Program-made: the position numbers and the translations under genes
Notes under the pieces: generated by a model
Seen by the model: only the letters and a program-made list of their open reading frames with translations
Database searches by the model: none
What the model was told of the DNA's origin: nothing
DNA from: Argentina anserina
Taxonomy: Eukaryota > Streptophyta > Magnoliopsida > Rosales > Rosaceae
NCBI RefSeq assembly: GCF_933775445.1
Contig: NC_065878.1
Span: 11,109,395 to 11,173,394, forward strand
Reading direction: 5' to 3'
Length of the DNA: 64,000 nt
Part shown: positions 11,500 to 24,178 of the stretch, piece by piece
Layout of the letters: every line of letters begins with the position of its first letter
Numbering within the stretch: the stretch's first letter is position 1

Positions 11500-12520
11500 C
11501 ATGGCCGGCTTTGGGGCTAGGCTTAGCATGTAGCTGCCTAGAGCCCCCAACCATAGTAGGCCCAAAAAATAAACCGTGTATATTTTTTAGTTAAAATAAT
11601 ATTATTTATATATACTAGTCTTCATGCACATGTATCGTCTTCATGCACACACAATACACGTACAAAATGGCCGCGCACACATGTGTGCTTAATATCTTTG
11701 ATAAATTAAGAAAGAAAGTCATAAAATCTTTTGATAAATTTAGATCAATTAATTTAAGAAACTAGAAAAATAAAATATACTAAAATATGAACACCAATAT
11801 GACGTACAGTTCATACCTTGATAATCTCTACTCCTTCAAAAGGGAATTCTTTGTCAGAGGCTTTTATATTTTAGATTTAGCGTGTGTTATTTACCATCAT
11901 GCACATTCAACAATAGACCAAGAGAAGTTGAGTTTAATAAATCATGGGTAATTTAGGTAGTTCAAAAATTTAACCAGTCAACACGTCAATTTCTTCTTGT
12001 TTTATTAATAAAAAGATATAAGATTGAGGTGAAGTAGAGAGTTTTAGGTTTTCTAAAATTTTCTTTGCTGCTGCGACTCTGTGAGTTTTAGTTAATTCTT
12101 CTTAGTTTTCATACAGTCGTATTTTGATCTTGTTATTTCATCGGCTATATCCATGATTATTTTTATCTTATTTTAATTGTTTGTCATTTGCTCCTCCATG
12201 AAAGATAATTTTTTTTTATTTTTTAGTTTCCAACATATTTGGAAATTGGGCAATAGAGAAAAAACAATTTTAATTCAACTATTTAACTTGATTTATTCAC
12301 TAACAGTCATATTAGGGGGGCTCCTTTGTAGTTTTTTTTGTTAAAAAAAACTATTGAATTCAACTTGTGGGTAAGTCATGTCTGCAAATTTCAATTCACA
12401 AACTCTTTTCAATTCACAAACTATGTTGTGTTCGTGAACAAAAAATTGTGACTACATTAAAAGGTAAGGAGCCAATCTTTCGCTCCGCCTATAGTCCCGA
12501 AAATCTCAGTACTGGCTCTG
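11500..12520. mobile_element. hAT-like non-autonomous element, 1021 bp, perfect 8 bp target duplication
   Basis: The left end is CATGGCCGGCTTTGGGG and the reverse complement of the right end is CAGAGCCAGTACTGAG. CTTATGCA lies immediately outside both ends (11492-11499 and 12521-12528). It is the same end family as the 3883-4324 and 58842-59344 elements but about 1 kb long. The interior is AT-rich with poly-T runs and a repeated TTCAATTCACAAACT (about 12390-12425), and I see no transposase coding in it. Confidence 0.85.
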
Positions 12521-12528
12521 CTTATGCA

Positions 12529-15500
12529 TGTTGGAATAAGATAGAAGACTGAGATTCAGGTGAAAAGAATTATCATATGTACTTTGTGTTGACAGAGAAA
12601 CCTATAAAAATAGAGCAAATAAATCCTAAAAACAAAACAAAGAAAACCAGAAAAACGGAGCAAATAAATTCAAATAAACAAAATAAAGAAACCCAAAAAA
12701 ACAGAGCAAATGACTCAATTTTTTCTAGGCAGCCATAGTTGATGTATACTCAATTTTTCACTCCAAATGAAGTGTGCTACAACAAACCCTAACTCACCCC
12801 TAGATCCGTGTCCGACTGTATAGCTAGATTGTTATAAAGACATCTCTTCTAACGAGTAAATTAGTGGCTAAAATTCATCTAGAATCCGAGTGGCAGCTAG
12901 GTTTGTGCTGCCGTACTCTCAAAATAGCTAGCTAGCGTTCGCTTGTTAAACTTAAATTTTCCTTCAGGTTATTAATTAATTATTATTCTGAAATTGCATG
13001 CAACTAATGCGCGCATAGATCATTAGCTCATTACCATTATGTATGTATGTTTAAGATGATTTTTTACGCGCCATGTAAGTAATATATATACATTAATACA
13101 TATTTGTGTTTTATTTGTGAAACAATAATATTATTAGTTTGCTATCATAAAGAAATAGGTAGCAGCTTGGTCTTGCGTACTGCTGGAAAACGATTCTTCG
13201 ACTCTTTCACTCTTATATTTCTACAAATGCACAGGCAGATTTTCATGGTAATTGAACTCACAATGCATCCTTTTGATGTTGACAACGTCGACGTGACTAA
13301 TAAATTTGTACAGTATTTGCGCACGCATATAATACAATAATACATGTCCTCATGAAAATGAGAACGAAGAAATTTAATACGCAGCTGGTGGTTAATTATC
13401 AGGGCATTGCAAAACAAATGCATGCGGTGCATGAATTGCATGAGAATTCCCCTTTTCATGTATAAAACCCTAAATCCTATATTCAATTACTGCATTATCC
13501 TATGTATGTTCGGTCTTCAAGTGGGGGCGTTTTCACTTTTTGTTACTGACAAATACCTCATATAGAAATTTAGGAGTTATGTTACGATCCAATCTATCCT
13601 CAACATCATTTTGCCTAGTTTGTTTCGAGCTTGCACCAAACAGAATCCACCAAGTTACTTGATCGTGGACCCATTGGACACCCTAACTATTAGACTAATT
13701 TTCCACGAGATATATATATTAGCTAGCCTGTTCAATTAACCCTGGGCACTCTTTCACCCTTTTGGTGAGAGCAGGAACCGCGTAGCTTATAATCATCTCG
13801 ATGGTATTCATTCAAACGAGGAAACATATCACGAGGGCGTGAGCACCCAATACAAAGCCATATCAAACTTGCCAAAGTAGGACGCGAGTGGAGCCAATTT
13901 GGTAGGAGAGCCAGCTAAGAAACTTAATTAATTAGAATATGCCGCGGCCATCACCTTGAAAATTAACTGATAAGTACGAAAGAATAAAGTCCACTGCTGG
14001 AAGCTAGGTTTCTGTTTTTTGTTTTTTTTATCGACATCAGTTGCATCACACGGAATTCTCATAAGTTTCTGTGCCAAGAGACTAATCCGTATTGGAAATT
14101 CATGTACGTTAGAAGGCTTCCCCTCTCTGGCTGCCAAGAATATATATCCGCTAGTAGAAGGCTGACATGGGATTTGATCATGAATGCATCTGTAAAAGGG
14201 AATGTAAATAACTAATCATAATGCCAGAATTGTATAGTGCATTTCGTGCCATCCATCTCATTTCTTCTAAAAGTAGAGGCCTAGTTTTTACAATACTCTT
14301 CCAAGCATAAGAGTCATTCGTCATAGGAGATTAGGAGTGACTTCTTACAACATTCTTCTTTCGCAACCACTTTGCAGACATATATACTGAACGATCTCCA
14401 TCAATCCCTAGCTGAAGGACCAATTATAGATTTAGTATCAAAAAACCAATTATAGATTAATAATTGTAGAGTTAAAAATACCACAAGAAACACACAAAAA
14501 ATGTACCACAAGAAACAAAGAAACCGGTCAATTAAAGATCAAATTGAAAGTGAGTTATGGAAATGAGATGCAATAATTAATATCGTGTAGTCTCCTCAGC
14601 GTCCACAAATCACATCTTTCTGGTGCTCTTGGTTTCTCGATCAATACCTTCTATATTAGGAAATCAAAAATGGACAACAGGGCAAGAGTGAATTGGCCAC
14701 TCGGTTTCTTAATTTGGCTTCTTTACTTCTTTTGTTTTCGGTCGTTTTCTTCTCTTTTCTTTAAACAAAAGATTTCAGGTTATATTAACAACACATGCAA
14801 TTTCTGATGCATATCGAAGACCAAAACAAACACAGAACACTCTCTTTATCGATGTATCTGTCAAAAATTCATTGCACTAGCTAGTAAAAATGCATCTATA
14901 TATATGCTGAGACCTAGCCAACATGTATAGCTAGATAGAGTCAGGTCAAAGGGGATTAGACTTAATTACGTACTGGAAGTAAATTAAGATACTGAGCCTG
15001 AGTGGTGAGGTAACAAGCTTCAACAACTAATGCCAATAGTATAAAGAATCTAAAGGTATCTACTGTTTTTCAGTTGCATGTAATGATGAGACTTAATTTA
15101 CACCGAGAACTCCGGGTAACTAATTTATAAAATACTAAAAGTGAAAACTATTCACCGTACATTTCTCATATATTGTTTTATTTCCAGAGAAATCAAAACA
15201 ATACACTCTGAAGTGTATAGATTCTTTATACTACACGCACTTAATCAGTTGGATTGCAGTGTACATGTATATGTGATTTAATTGGTAGTGTACTAGATAT
15301 TATGTGCGTCAGTTTCTGTAAGCTTACAATTTATGGGTCCAAGAATTTGTTTACAATCTTTGAATTCATTTCTAATTAACTTCACTTTCTTTAAGCATAC
15401 ATGCATCTCTCCTAACTTTAAGATCACAGAATCAGCAAATGGAGACAACTTGATCGATCATAAGGGTGGAGCAACGGAGCTCACGGCTTCCTAGAATATG

Positions 15501-15690
15501 GTAAAACAAAGAAATAAAATGAGATTAAAAAGACAAGCACTCGTACCAGTTTGAGATATGTAGGTTCCATTTGTTGCTTCCTAAAATTTATCTATTAACC
15601 ATGCACTAGCTAGGTTCCGACTTTTAACCAATGCAAGTAGTTTTGAAACGACGATTCATATCACTTATGGAGTTATGAATAGTGGTGATT
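12529..15690. other. Gene-free intergenic stretch
   Basis: AT-rich sequence with no supported gene. Around 12600-12715 an imperfect unit of about 50 bp (AGAGCAAATAAAT followed by A-rich sequence) occurs about three times. Frames around 13145-13486 (opposite-strand pair) and 13928-14137 lack family features, and the latter has no ATG start. Confidence 0.5.
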
Positions 15691-15901
15691 TGTTGAAAGA
15701 AAAACACCATTAGTGTGCATTTGTTAAAGTAAATAACGAAATGAGTTAATAATGTTTATAGCCAACGAACATAATAGATCAATCACCATTATGTAGCCTT
15801 AATTATCATTATAATTACCATTTATTTCTATTGTAATTCTGACTCTTATATAAAAGAAAGTATCAATGAAATGAGTAGACAATTTCATATTTTCTACAAC
15901 A
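15691..15901 (+). repeat. 5' LTR of the copia element
   Basis: 211 bp, TGTTGAAAG...CTACAACA. Near its 3' side, CTTATATAAAAG (about 15844-15855) is a plausible TATA box. It aligns with the 3' LTR at 21368-21569 through blocks such as ACCATTTATTTCTATTGTAA. Confidence 0.88.
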
Positions 15902-18900
15902 CGTTATCAACACTTTTGCTTAAGATTTGAGTCCATATGCCAAAGAGAAAGAAAGAAATAGAACCCTAGAATTTCATACGGTTGCTGAGTCCTTTACTCC
16001 GGCGAAAGAAGAAGAAAAAAAACAGTCGTTATTTACTTTGGGCACCCAGATTTCCACTATGGGCACCAAAACAGCCGGAGCCGATCTGCATAGCTATCAT
16101 CATTTCCAATCAAGGCGATCAGATCTTCCACCCCAGATCGTGGCCGCAGTGGCGTTTGCATCAGTGTAGTCTTCAAATTTGTAGCTGCCTGCTTAGCTTA
16201 GCAACGAGCCAGCGACGACGCCGCGCCCGGACCCAAACCAGTCGTCAATGACCCAGCGTCGACGACAAGCCGACTTCGCTTTATTCCGGCCGGCCCTGAC
16301 GAAGAACCCGCGACCCAGTACCAGCGACTGCATCTCGTGGCTCGTTGAACTTACATGGTGTCTAGATCCATTGACGACATCTTATGCAGATTTGCCGCTG
16401 CAGACCTCGACCCGGTCACACCCAACCCGGATCTACTCGACCGACCCACAAACAAAAAAGGGCATTTGACCTTTTCCAGTAAATATTCAAAGGTAATTCT
16501 AAATAATTACCCAACAGTTCATAATATTTACTGCTTACTATTTGCTATTTTACGACAATTAAATAGCTACTGTAAATCTAATTTACTGGTTTTATAATAA
16601 AACTATATACTTTTGTTACTCAAAGGCAAATTAGATTAGACTTGTATGGTTACAAGTGACTAATCATTTACATATGGTTGTTTTTGCATGTGATTAATCA
16701 ATTGTCATTCATATTGGAATCGTGCGAGCAACCGTTTCACACGACGGTCAAATTTGACATATGTAAGAACAACCATATTATATGCAGTTTATTTGGCAAA
16801 TTTATAAGTAAGATCTAAATTAGTGTTGCCACTGTCATTAAATTTCATTCATATACATGAAATTATACATGTTACGTGAACAATGTAGTCTCCAAATATC
16901 ATTACATGTTATATGCTATGCAGATTTTTTTTTAAAATTTAATTGCTTAGCATGTAATTGAATCGTAATACCATGATTTACGTTTTAAGTATTATATTTA
17001 TACATGGTCTTTGACATGCATTGCGAGTACAATAATTGTCTTAGTTGTGTGAATTATTTAACCATGTTAAATGTTATGCAATACTTGTTATACATGTTAT
17101 GCCTATGTTAATTATTTTTTTAGCATGTTATATGAAATAAACATAGTCATGATAATGAAATTTTATGAGCATTTTATAAGTAAATAAAGGACAAACATAT
17201 TACTGTGATAACATATTTTCACGAAGCATCGAAAAATACGACCATTTCAATTCCTGGTCTTGTAATCTGATTTGTATTTGTTGGAAATTAATAAAATTGT
17301 ATATCTTTACTGTAATAAAGCAACTTCATAAAGCTTCAAAGTGACCATAATGTATCTTGTAATGTTTAATTTTTGTGTAGGTCTATTTAGAGTTTTAGAA
17401 TGCGAAACTAATAAGTCTCGTACTCTATCTACAGTTGGTTAAACCAGCATAACATATATTGGACTATAATGAATTTGAGTACCAACTTCCCCTACAAGCT
17501 AACTAAGGCTCAACCATGATCGAATTAAGCAAATATGTTTTCATGCACGTAACTTGGAAACATAATTAAAATCTTGAATGAAAAAGAAATGTCTCTCAAG
17601 TCAAAGAAGTTTTCTCCGAACGAACAATGGATAATAAAGAAGTAATAAACATAAAGAAAATGGCAAATATATATTATGAACATGTAGGTTCATACAAATC
17701 GATCAATAGCATTTGATAACAATGTACCGTTTGAAAAATGCATAGGGTATATGACATGAGCAATGAAATACCCTCTTACAAAATGAGTATAGAATAATGA
17801 GAATACGGTAATTTAAAAAAGTATATACAAAGAGAAAGTTCCTCAATTTTAAGAGCGACACAAATCTAGGTCAATTAAAAATGTTTCAGACTTCGGAGTA
17901 CAGTTTGCCACTAATTTTCCAAGATATAATTGTAATGGCTATTATATATGCCTAAGAATTTCATTAGACTTAGGTATTGAAGCATTTTTTTTGGATTGGA
18001 CAAGACATTGATGCAATCGTTGACATATAACCAAAGTAATGAATTTTTTCTTAATAAATTGAGAATATTCAAATATTAATAGTGATATGCGTGGTTCAAT
18101 TTTTAATATTTTGACTTTGCGAAGTACCGCATAGAGTAAAAAAACTTTACAAAATATTAGTATGACATAAATAATTGAATGAAAAGAAATGCATCATGTG
18201 ATCCCCACAGTAGCAATACTGAAGAATGATAGGTATAACTGTGGATATAACTAAAAATGTTAATAAAGATTGATAATTTCTAATCATTCGAGATTCACAA
18301 TATACTTACTTTATGGGATGTCAATATCGTTTTTTGATTCTATCAAATTACTTTTTATGTCTTAAGTATGTCCATTGATACTTTATGTAACAAGAGCCAA
18401 CAAGAGACAATCAAACATTTATATGTTTGGAGTATTTTATGTCAACGACTATTTCATGTGAAAAGAATTAGTGAGATTATAATTGAATTCCTTTGCATTA
18501 TCTCTAATGATTGTGGATGTAATAGAGAATTAGAGAAGTTTATATGTCTATTTAGCAAGTATATATGTAATTGCTAAATTGAATCCAACAACGTCAAAAG
18601 AAAATGACTTTTGAGATTTTTGACATATTTGGGCTTTAACATGATTCATTGGGATACCCAGGTTGTGATATGTGCGTCTGTAAATTTAATGAATTACATA
18701 CGGACACTCACGTCTTAGATAAATAGAAGCAAAAACAAAAAAAACAAAGAACTGTAAAAATCCTTAAAATATAATTTTATGGAGGAATTGAAGATGTGAT
18801 TTCAACCTCATATTTCATAGCCCCCCTGCGGCTGAACTGTCAAATGTTTGATGCAGAAGTATATGCACTAACTCTATATTAAGCTTCTTATGTTCATTGT

Positions 18901-18939
18901 GATTATGTCTGTAAAGCTAATCATTCAAAGCCTATCACT

Positions 18940-19190
18940 TTAAGAAATTAGGATTGAGACATCTTATGCAAATGATATATGCATTCTCATTATGTTCATA
19001 CAGTCCATTGAATCCAATGAAACAATTATGTGGATTGATTCAACCAATTTGCAGACACCTTAAATATTTATGGTGTTTTTTGAGGTGTCGACACTCTTGT
19101 CACGTGTCATCACACTATTCACTACTAAAACTAATGTTACTTATGCTACTTACAAACTCACTTAGTCTCACGGAAAATGACTAAAGTACT
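18940..19190 (+). pseudogene. Copia integrase core fragment
   Basis: Codons around 19028-19070 read CGLIQPICRHLKYL, matching the copia integrase signature of the form GPIQPxCGPFRYF. Downstream residues (CHVSSHYSLLKLML) follow the pattern of the same domain (SHVCLLSTRNxAFAKLL). Catalytic acids expected nearby are lost to frameshift and substitution. It is a relic within the larger element. Confidence 0.7.
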
Positions 19191-20289
19191 AGTCTTTATA
19201 TTGGTAAATGGTAATACGCACCAATCTTTCCATTTAGGATAGTATAATTTTCGCATATACAGCCTCTTATTCACTACTGCCCGGCCATCACCATCATCAT
19301 TGTAAAAGGAATAATAATTCATGACATCGAATGATCAAAATCCTTGACCTCGCCAGGATTGACATGGATCTACAGTCCTTGAGCTCAACTAGATTAATCT
19401 ACTTGCCAAATTGCGATGCCACATCGCATAATGGTGAAGCCAATTAATGTGAATAAGTGTTCTTATTGGAGATGAGCATCCAGATAGTCCGCTATATTGC
19501 AACCTCGACAATCGATCTCTTTTTCCGCTAGATATGTGGAATATTACTTTGATGAGTCGTCTTCCCATCGTTAGGGGGAGATAAGAACAAAGAATGTTCA
19601 AGTGGAATGACATAAATTATCGTGGTTTGTCCCCACTGTGTCTCATCTTGATCCTCACTATTGCACAAAGTGATGAGATCACAGATATTAGCTGTAAATA
19701 ACTTGCAAGGTTTTAATGTCCTAAGAAGAGGACATGACGCCACCCAAGGGGAATTAGGCATTGCGTTGCCACCATAGATGGTGACATGTTGACATCATAA
19801 AGTGGCATAAATGGTGTCATAGGCTGTGGCTCTCCAAAGAATAGGGAGAGACCACCTTATGTTCGATATATACTCGATTAAAGGAAGAAAGCGAGTTTGG
19901 CACAATTGGATCCACTGATCCATAAATCTCAAATCCGTCTCATAAGAATTTCCTGGATTTTGGTTATCACTGGGGGATGCCTCAGATGTTAGAACAAATC
20001 CTTGCAAATATAGAGATCTCTACAAATACAAACCACATGAAGATGTAGGATATTGAGTCTTGATATCGAACCGTACTTCGTTGAGAAATAGCAACGTAGT
20101 AATTTTGACCTAATAGTTTGGGGCAGGAGTGCTTGGTCGCTGGGGTTTGCTCAAAAATTGAAGATACAGATCAAGAAATTGAATTTCAAAGAAGCGATCC
20201 AGCATGAACTAAGGTTCACTAACAAAAAGATAGGTATTTGGGCAGGTCAAGCTGACACCGCAAGTGTAAACCCTATCATATATTTTTGT

Positions 20290-20560
20290 TAGGATGCGTA
20301 TGAGAAATAAGAGTTTAGACTCAACTTATGGCGCAAGGTCTCTCACTAACGCACTGGAATCGACTATGAGGAGATATTCATTTATAATGGACCACAATGA
20401 GATATTCCTGTAATGGATGTCATTGCACTCCACTACTTTATCAGTTTAGTAGTTTTCCGAAAAACTGATAAATGCAGCTTATGAATGTTGAAACAAGATA
20501 TCTCTATGTGAGATCGAAATTAAGAAATATACATGAAAGTCATAGAACTGACTTTATTCA
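20290..20560 (+). pseudogene. Copia reverse transcriptase fragment
   Basis: One frame at about 20324-20344 gives LMAQGLS and a second frame at 20352-20378 gives TGIDYEEIF. Together they reproduce the family block VAQGFSQRPGIDYEETYSP, with a frameshift between the halves. Further on, pieces matching VSEKL, a YLYGDLDTEIYMK-like block and MKV can be followed in shifting frames. The fragment is non-functional. Confidence 0.7.
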
Positions 20561-21367
20561 CCCAAGAAATGGTACTGACCATGTTACGCTATAAAAGGAA
20601 TTGAAACGTGCACGAAGTAAATACTTAATTTTGAATAGAGATCAAATGAATTATGTCATTGCGTATTCAATATAGATTTGCACAGTCTTTTGATGAACTA
20701 AAAAGATGTCGTCATTGTAAATCCTAAGTCGAGAATGAAAAAGATCATTGGGAAGACATAGTCTCAAAATGGATCTTGAGCACTGTAATATTGATGACTA
20801 ACCATCAATCGGCTTCAGGCACTCTAAAATTTAAAAATGAGGCTCTTATAACTCCCATGATCAGTCGAAATCTTTAAAGATAGATCTGTTTTCGTCTAAA
20901 TAGAAGATGACGAATACGTGTTGAGAAATAAGATTTTCCATACAAGTGCAAATATGCATTATTGCACTTAAACAAAATGTGCAAGACTCAACCTCTCATT
21001 CGTTGTATAGCTCTGCGCCTACGCAACAACAATACCTAAAAGTTTAGCCTTATTTAGTCCCTATACAGAAAAGAGAATACAACATGGTAAAGATGAACAC
21101 TATCTACGTTGTTGCCCGATATGCTTAAAGTAAATATGCAAAAATTATCAAAGCTCACACGATTAATGTAAAGATCAGGAAAAGGTGCAGACATCAGGGA
21201 GAGTCTAGCACATATATTTTCATCTCAAATGTAATAAGTGCGTTGTGCTCTTTTCCCATTCGACCAAGATTTTATTTTCTCTCATTGAGTTTTGTTACTT
21301 GGCAAGGTTTTTTTAATGAAACAATACCTTATGCACCATTATATTTTCAACTCGGCACAATGGGCAG

Positions 21368-21569
21368 TGCTGAAGGAAAAACACCGTTAGTGTGCCTTCG
21401 TTAACGAAATGAGTTAATGACGTTTATAGTTAACGGATGTAATAGATCAATCACTATTATGTAGTCTTAATTACAATTTTAATTACCATTTATTTCTATT
21501 GTAATTCTGACTCCTATATAAAGGGGAGTATCAATGAAATGAGTAAACAATTTCATATTTCCTACAACA
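21368..21569 (+). repeat. 3' LTR of the copia element
   Basis: 202 bp, starting TGCTGAAGG and ending CTACAACA. The bases just upstream (AATGGGCAG) are what remains of a purine-rich second-strand primer site. About 130 bp further upstream is the motif ATAAGTGCGTTGTGCTCTTT, which I associate with the post-RNase H region of plant copia elements. Confidence 0.87.
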
Positions 21570-21574
21570 TGATC

Positions 21575-22276
21575 ATCTTTCTTGTTGGAAATTTGAGCTG
21601 GAGGTTCTCTCTCTCATTCAATATTTTCTCTTTTAGACAAATAACGTTCCCTTACAGAACTAGGTATGGCAATATTGCTCTGTGGACTATGGTTTATCTT
21701 ACAGTATATCACTATATCTGTGACAGCTGAACTAGCAACAAAAATATTAATTTCGGTATGGGCAAAGAGAAAAAATTTAGAGAGCTCAAAACATCGATCC
21801 ACATTATTGATTGCCAATGAATCAACAAAATGATAAGTGACCAAAACAAAAATAAATAGAGATATACCCATTCAAACCATAAAGGCACCCTACATTAATA
21901 TATACATATATGATATATGGTGATAGCTAAGCGGATCTAATATACAATCAAGACAAAGAGATTTAATATAACATATAGAGAGTCTATTCCGGTCTGCTCC
22001 ATCGGCGTGTGCTCACAATTACAAGTTTAATTCTCTATTTGACACGTGAGTTTATGATTTTTATATGATAGTAGTGCATTGTTTCAGTTTTCCATTCTTA
22101 CCCTCTTCTTACCATTCTCTCTTTGTTGCAAGTACATCTCTTGATTCAATTGATTATTTGCTCCAATCATGGCTGTAAGAGATTGCAAGTACCTACTTCG
22201 AAGTTGTAGCATTGGAATCATGATTGATGAGCCATTTGCTTTCACAAGACATGGATTTTAACATGCAATCGTATGC
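21575..22276. other. Gene-free spacer
   Basis: No gene or element is supported here. The sequence is AT-rich, with overlapping short frames on both strands (21539-21871) that lack any recognisable domain. Confidence 0.5.
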
Positions 22277-22284
22277 AGTGCAGT

Positions 22285-22897
22285 CAATGGTCTAAATATC
22301 GGTTATCGGCATCGTATCGGTTTTATAAAATAAGAATATAACGGGAATATATCAAGATATATCGGATTATATCGGATTTATCGTTTTTGTTAATTTTTAA
22401 TTTAAATTTAATATATTTATAAACATATACTTCAAAATATTCAAAATATACTAAATAATATTAACTACTAAGTACTAATTGAACAAAAATAAGTGCACAA
22501 AAGATAGATTGAGATATTGATTATGCATTCATGCATTATAAACTCTCTCGTCATCAGAATCAAAGTCAAACTCATATTCTCCATTATCTTCATCCTCATC
22601 TTCTGAGATAAAATCATCTTCATAAATCACCTTCTGACTATTTGCGTTGAAATTCCTCAAAATGACATTGTCTCCTTAAAAAAAATCACAGAAAAAAAGT
22701 CTATAAAAAAAATCTACAGAAAAAAAAGTCCACAAAAAAAAAGTCAAACGAAACAAAAATCCACCGATATATCCCGATATATCCCGATATATCGCATGTT
22801 GACCCGATATTTTGAGTTGACCGATATATTAAGGCGATATGGCATTTATCCTATCGGTTCTAAATATCACCGATATATCCCGATATTTAGAACACTG
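22285..22897. mobile_element. hAT-like element, 613 bp, with trace of a transposase C-terminus
   Basis: The left end CAATGGTCTAAATATCGG and the reverse complement of the right end CAGTGTTCTAAATATCGG form terminal repeats. AGTGCAGT is duplicated exactly at both sides (22277-22284 and 22898-22905). Subterminal regions are packed with GATATATC/CGATAT motifs in both orientations, as expected of transposase-binding sites. On the minus strand, about 22630-22535, a short acidic frame ending in a stop (DDFISEDEDEDNGEYEFDFD, then SDDERVYNA) resembles the acidic tail of hAT transposases. This suggests a deletion derivative of an autonomous element rather than an unrelated filler. Confidence 0.88.
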
Positions 22898-22905
22898 AGT
22901 GCAGT

Positions 22906-23772
22906 ACCTCAATCAATCAAGACCCAGGCTAGGAAAGAAAATAGATCTTGATTCTTTTACACAAACCCAAAGAAATTACGATCTTCTGCCCAAATTGACA
23001 ACACCGCACCATATATATATCGGGTTACTCATCAATGATGGAATCATCTTCAGTTTGCATATCCTTTGATTGAATGTTTATGGTGGTTTGGAGAAAAATT
23101 TTAACCGAGGAAATTGACCTGAAAAAAAGAGGAGAATGATGCTAGAGAGAGATCTTGTTTCTGAATCGAAGGAAGAAATTCTGGGAAGGGAGAAAGACGA
23201 GGGAGAAAAGAGAGAGAAACAGGGAGAAAAGAGAGGGGGAGAGAAGGGTAAAAGATGAAAACTGATGAAATAATTTAATTTAATCAAAGTGAGAAACCAC
23301 GTGTCACATGCGCAATGGTTCAGTATCCAAACACCGAAAAAGCCGCAGGTGCATACAATCCGTTTCCTAACATATAACATATACGTACTTGTTAAAAACA
23401 AAGTTCTGGAGATTTGGTTCATCTTGAATCAGATCGATAAATTATTATATTTGATTTAAGTATATACATATATTCATTCATTTAAGTGATTTAACAAGAT
23501 TTCGTCTGAAATTCAAAAGTCTGGACCTGCTACCTTAACGGGTGAACGTGTTCTTAATGGCTGTTAATTATTACAAAAAAAGAGCAAAGAACATCTTCAT
23601 TACTGCCAATTAAAATATAGAAAAGAAAAGAGATACCCATGCCATAACATGTATTGAAAACACAAAGGGATCATGAGTGAAAATATAGACAAATCACTGA
23701 AATCGATCAGGTCTCATTTAGGGCAGCATTAAGATGTGAATTAAATCGTCATACCCGGCCGGCCCTTCTAGC
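22906..23772. other. Gene-free spacer with a GA-rich tract
   Basis: 23100-23250 is a purine-rich tract (repeated GAGAGA, GGGAGA, GAGAAA) and carries a CACGTG motif downstream at about 23298. A minus-strand open frame across it is low-complexity. I see no gene. Confidence 0.5.
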
Positions 23773-24178
23773 GAGAAATTTTTATATGTTATCGTAGTAC
23801 TACGTGATAATGTCTAATAGTACTTCTTACCTGTTAAATTTTGACACGTAAAATTTTTACATCAAAATGATAAATGCAGATATTATTATTATTTGTGAAA
23901 TGACCTTTATGGATATTAATGAATTTAAACTATAATTTCGGATTTAAAGTTTAGGGTTTAGGTTTTAGAGTTTAGAGATTAAGGTTTGTGACTTAGGGTT
24001 TAGGGTTTTAGAATTTAGAGTTTAGGGTTAGAGTTTAGAAATAAACCCAAAATAATATTTGATAAATTAGTTTTTTTTTCTGATTAAATCTTGCGTGTAA
24101 AATTATAATAGGAAGAGTATACCATTAGATTTTGCCATGTGGTGCTACGGTAACATTTTCTTATGTTGCCACCATTCT
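23773..24178. mobile_element. Foldback/Mutator-like MITE with telomere-like core
   Basis: The left arm (about 23785-23858: ATGTTATCGTAGTACTACG...) and the reverse complement of the right arm (about 24078-24155: ATGTTACCGTAGCACCACA...) match imperfectly over about 70 bp. Blocks such as TCTAATAGTA/TCTAATGGTA and GACACGTAAAATTT/TACACGCAAGATTT are recognisable. Long imperfect arms and little else suggest a Mutator-like non-autonomous element. The outer limits are uncertain by about 10 bp because no target duplication could be fixed. Confidence 0.65.
23943..24035 (+). repeat. Interstitial telomere-like repeats (TTTAGGG variants)
   Basis: Degenerate copies of the plant telomere heptamer occur head to tail: GTTTAGGGTTTAGG, GACTTAGGGTTTAGGG, GAGTTTAGGGTTAGAG. 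They are interspersed with TTTAGAG variants. They sit in the middle of the foldback element rather than at a chromosome end. Confidence 0.8.

Larger units (their letters stand above)
15691..21569 (+). mobile_element. Degenerate Ty1/copia LTR retrotransposon, 5.9 kb
   Basis: Two similar LTRs bound the element (15691-15901 and 21368-21569). Both begin TG(T/C)TGAA and end CTACAACA. The flanks TGATT (15686-15690) and TGATC (21570-21574) look like a 5 bp target duplication with one change. After the 5' LTR comes ACGTTATCAACAC, the primer-binding position, then a GC-rich leader (about 16060-16460). Pol fragments run in copia order on the plus strand: integrase (about 18940-19190), a post-integrase LSHLDP-type segment (about 19540-19690), and reverse transcriptase (about 20320-20560). 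Stops and frameshifts are everywhere, so it is dead. The LTRs have many indels between them, so the insertion is old. Confidence 0.9.

Noticed and set aside
13928..14137. Minus-strand frame reading MAAREGKPS...
   Set aside because: The first codon is TTG, not ATG, and the sequence matches no family I know.
23078..23422. 114-codon minus-strand frame rich in Ser, Phe and Pro
   Set aside because: It is the complement of a purine-rich low-complexity tract, with no family features.
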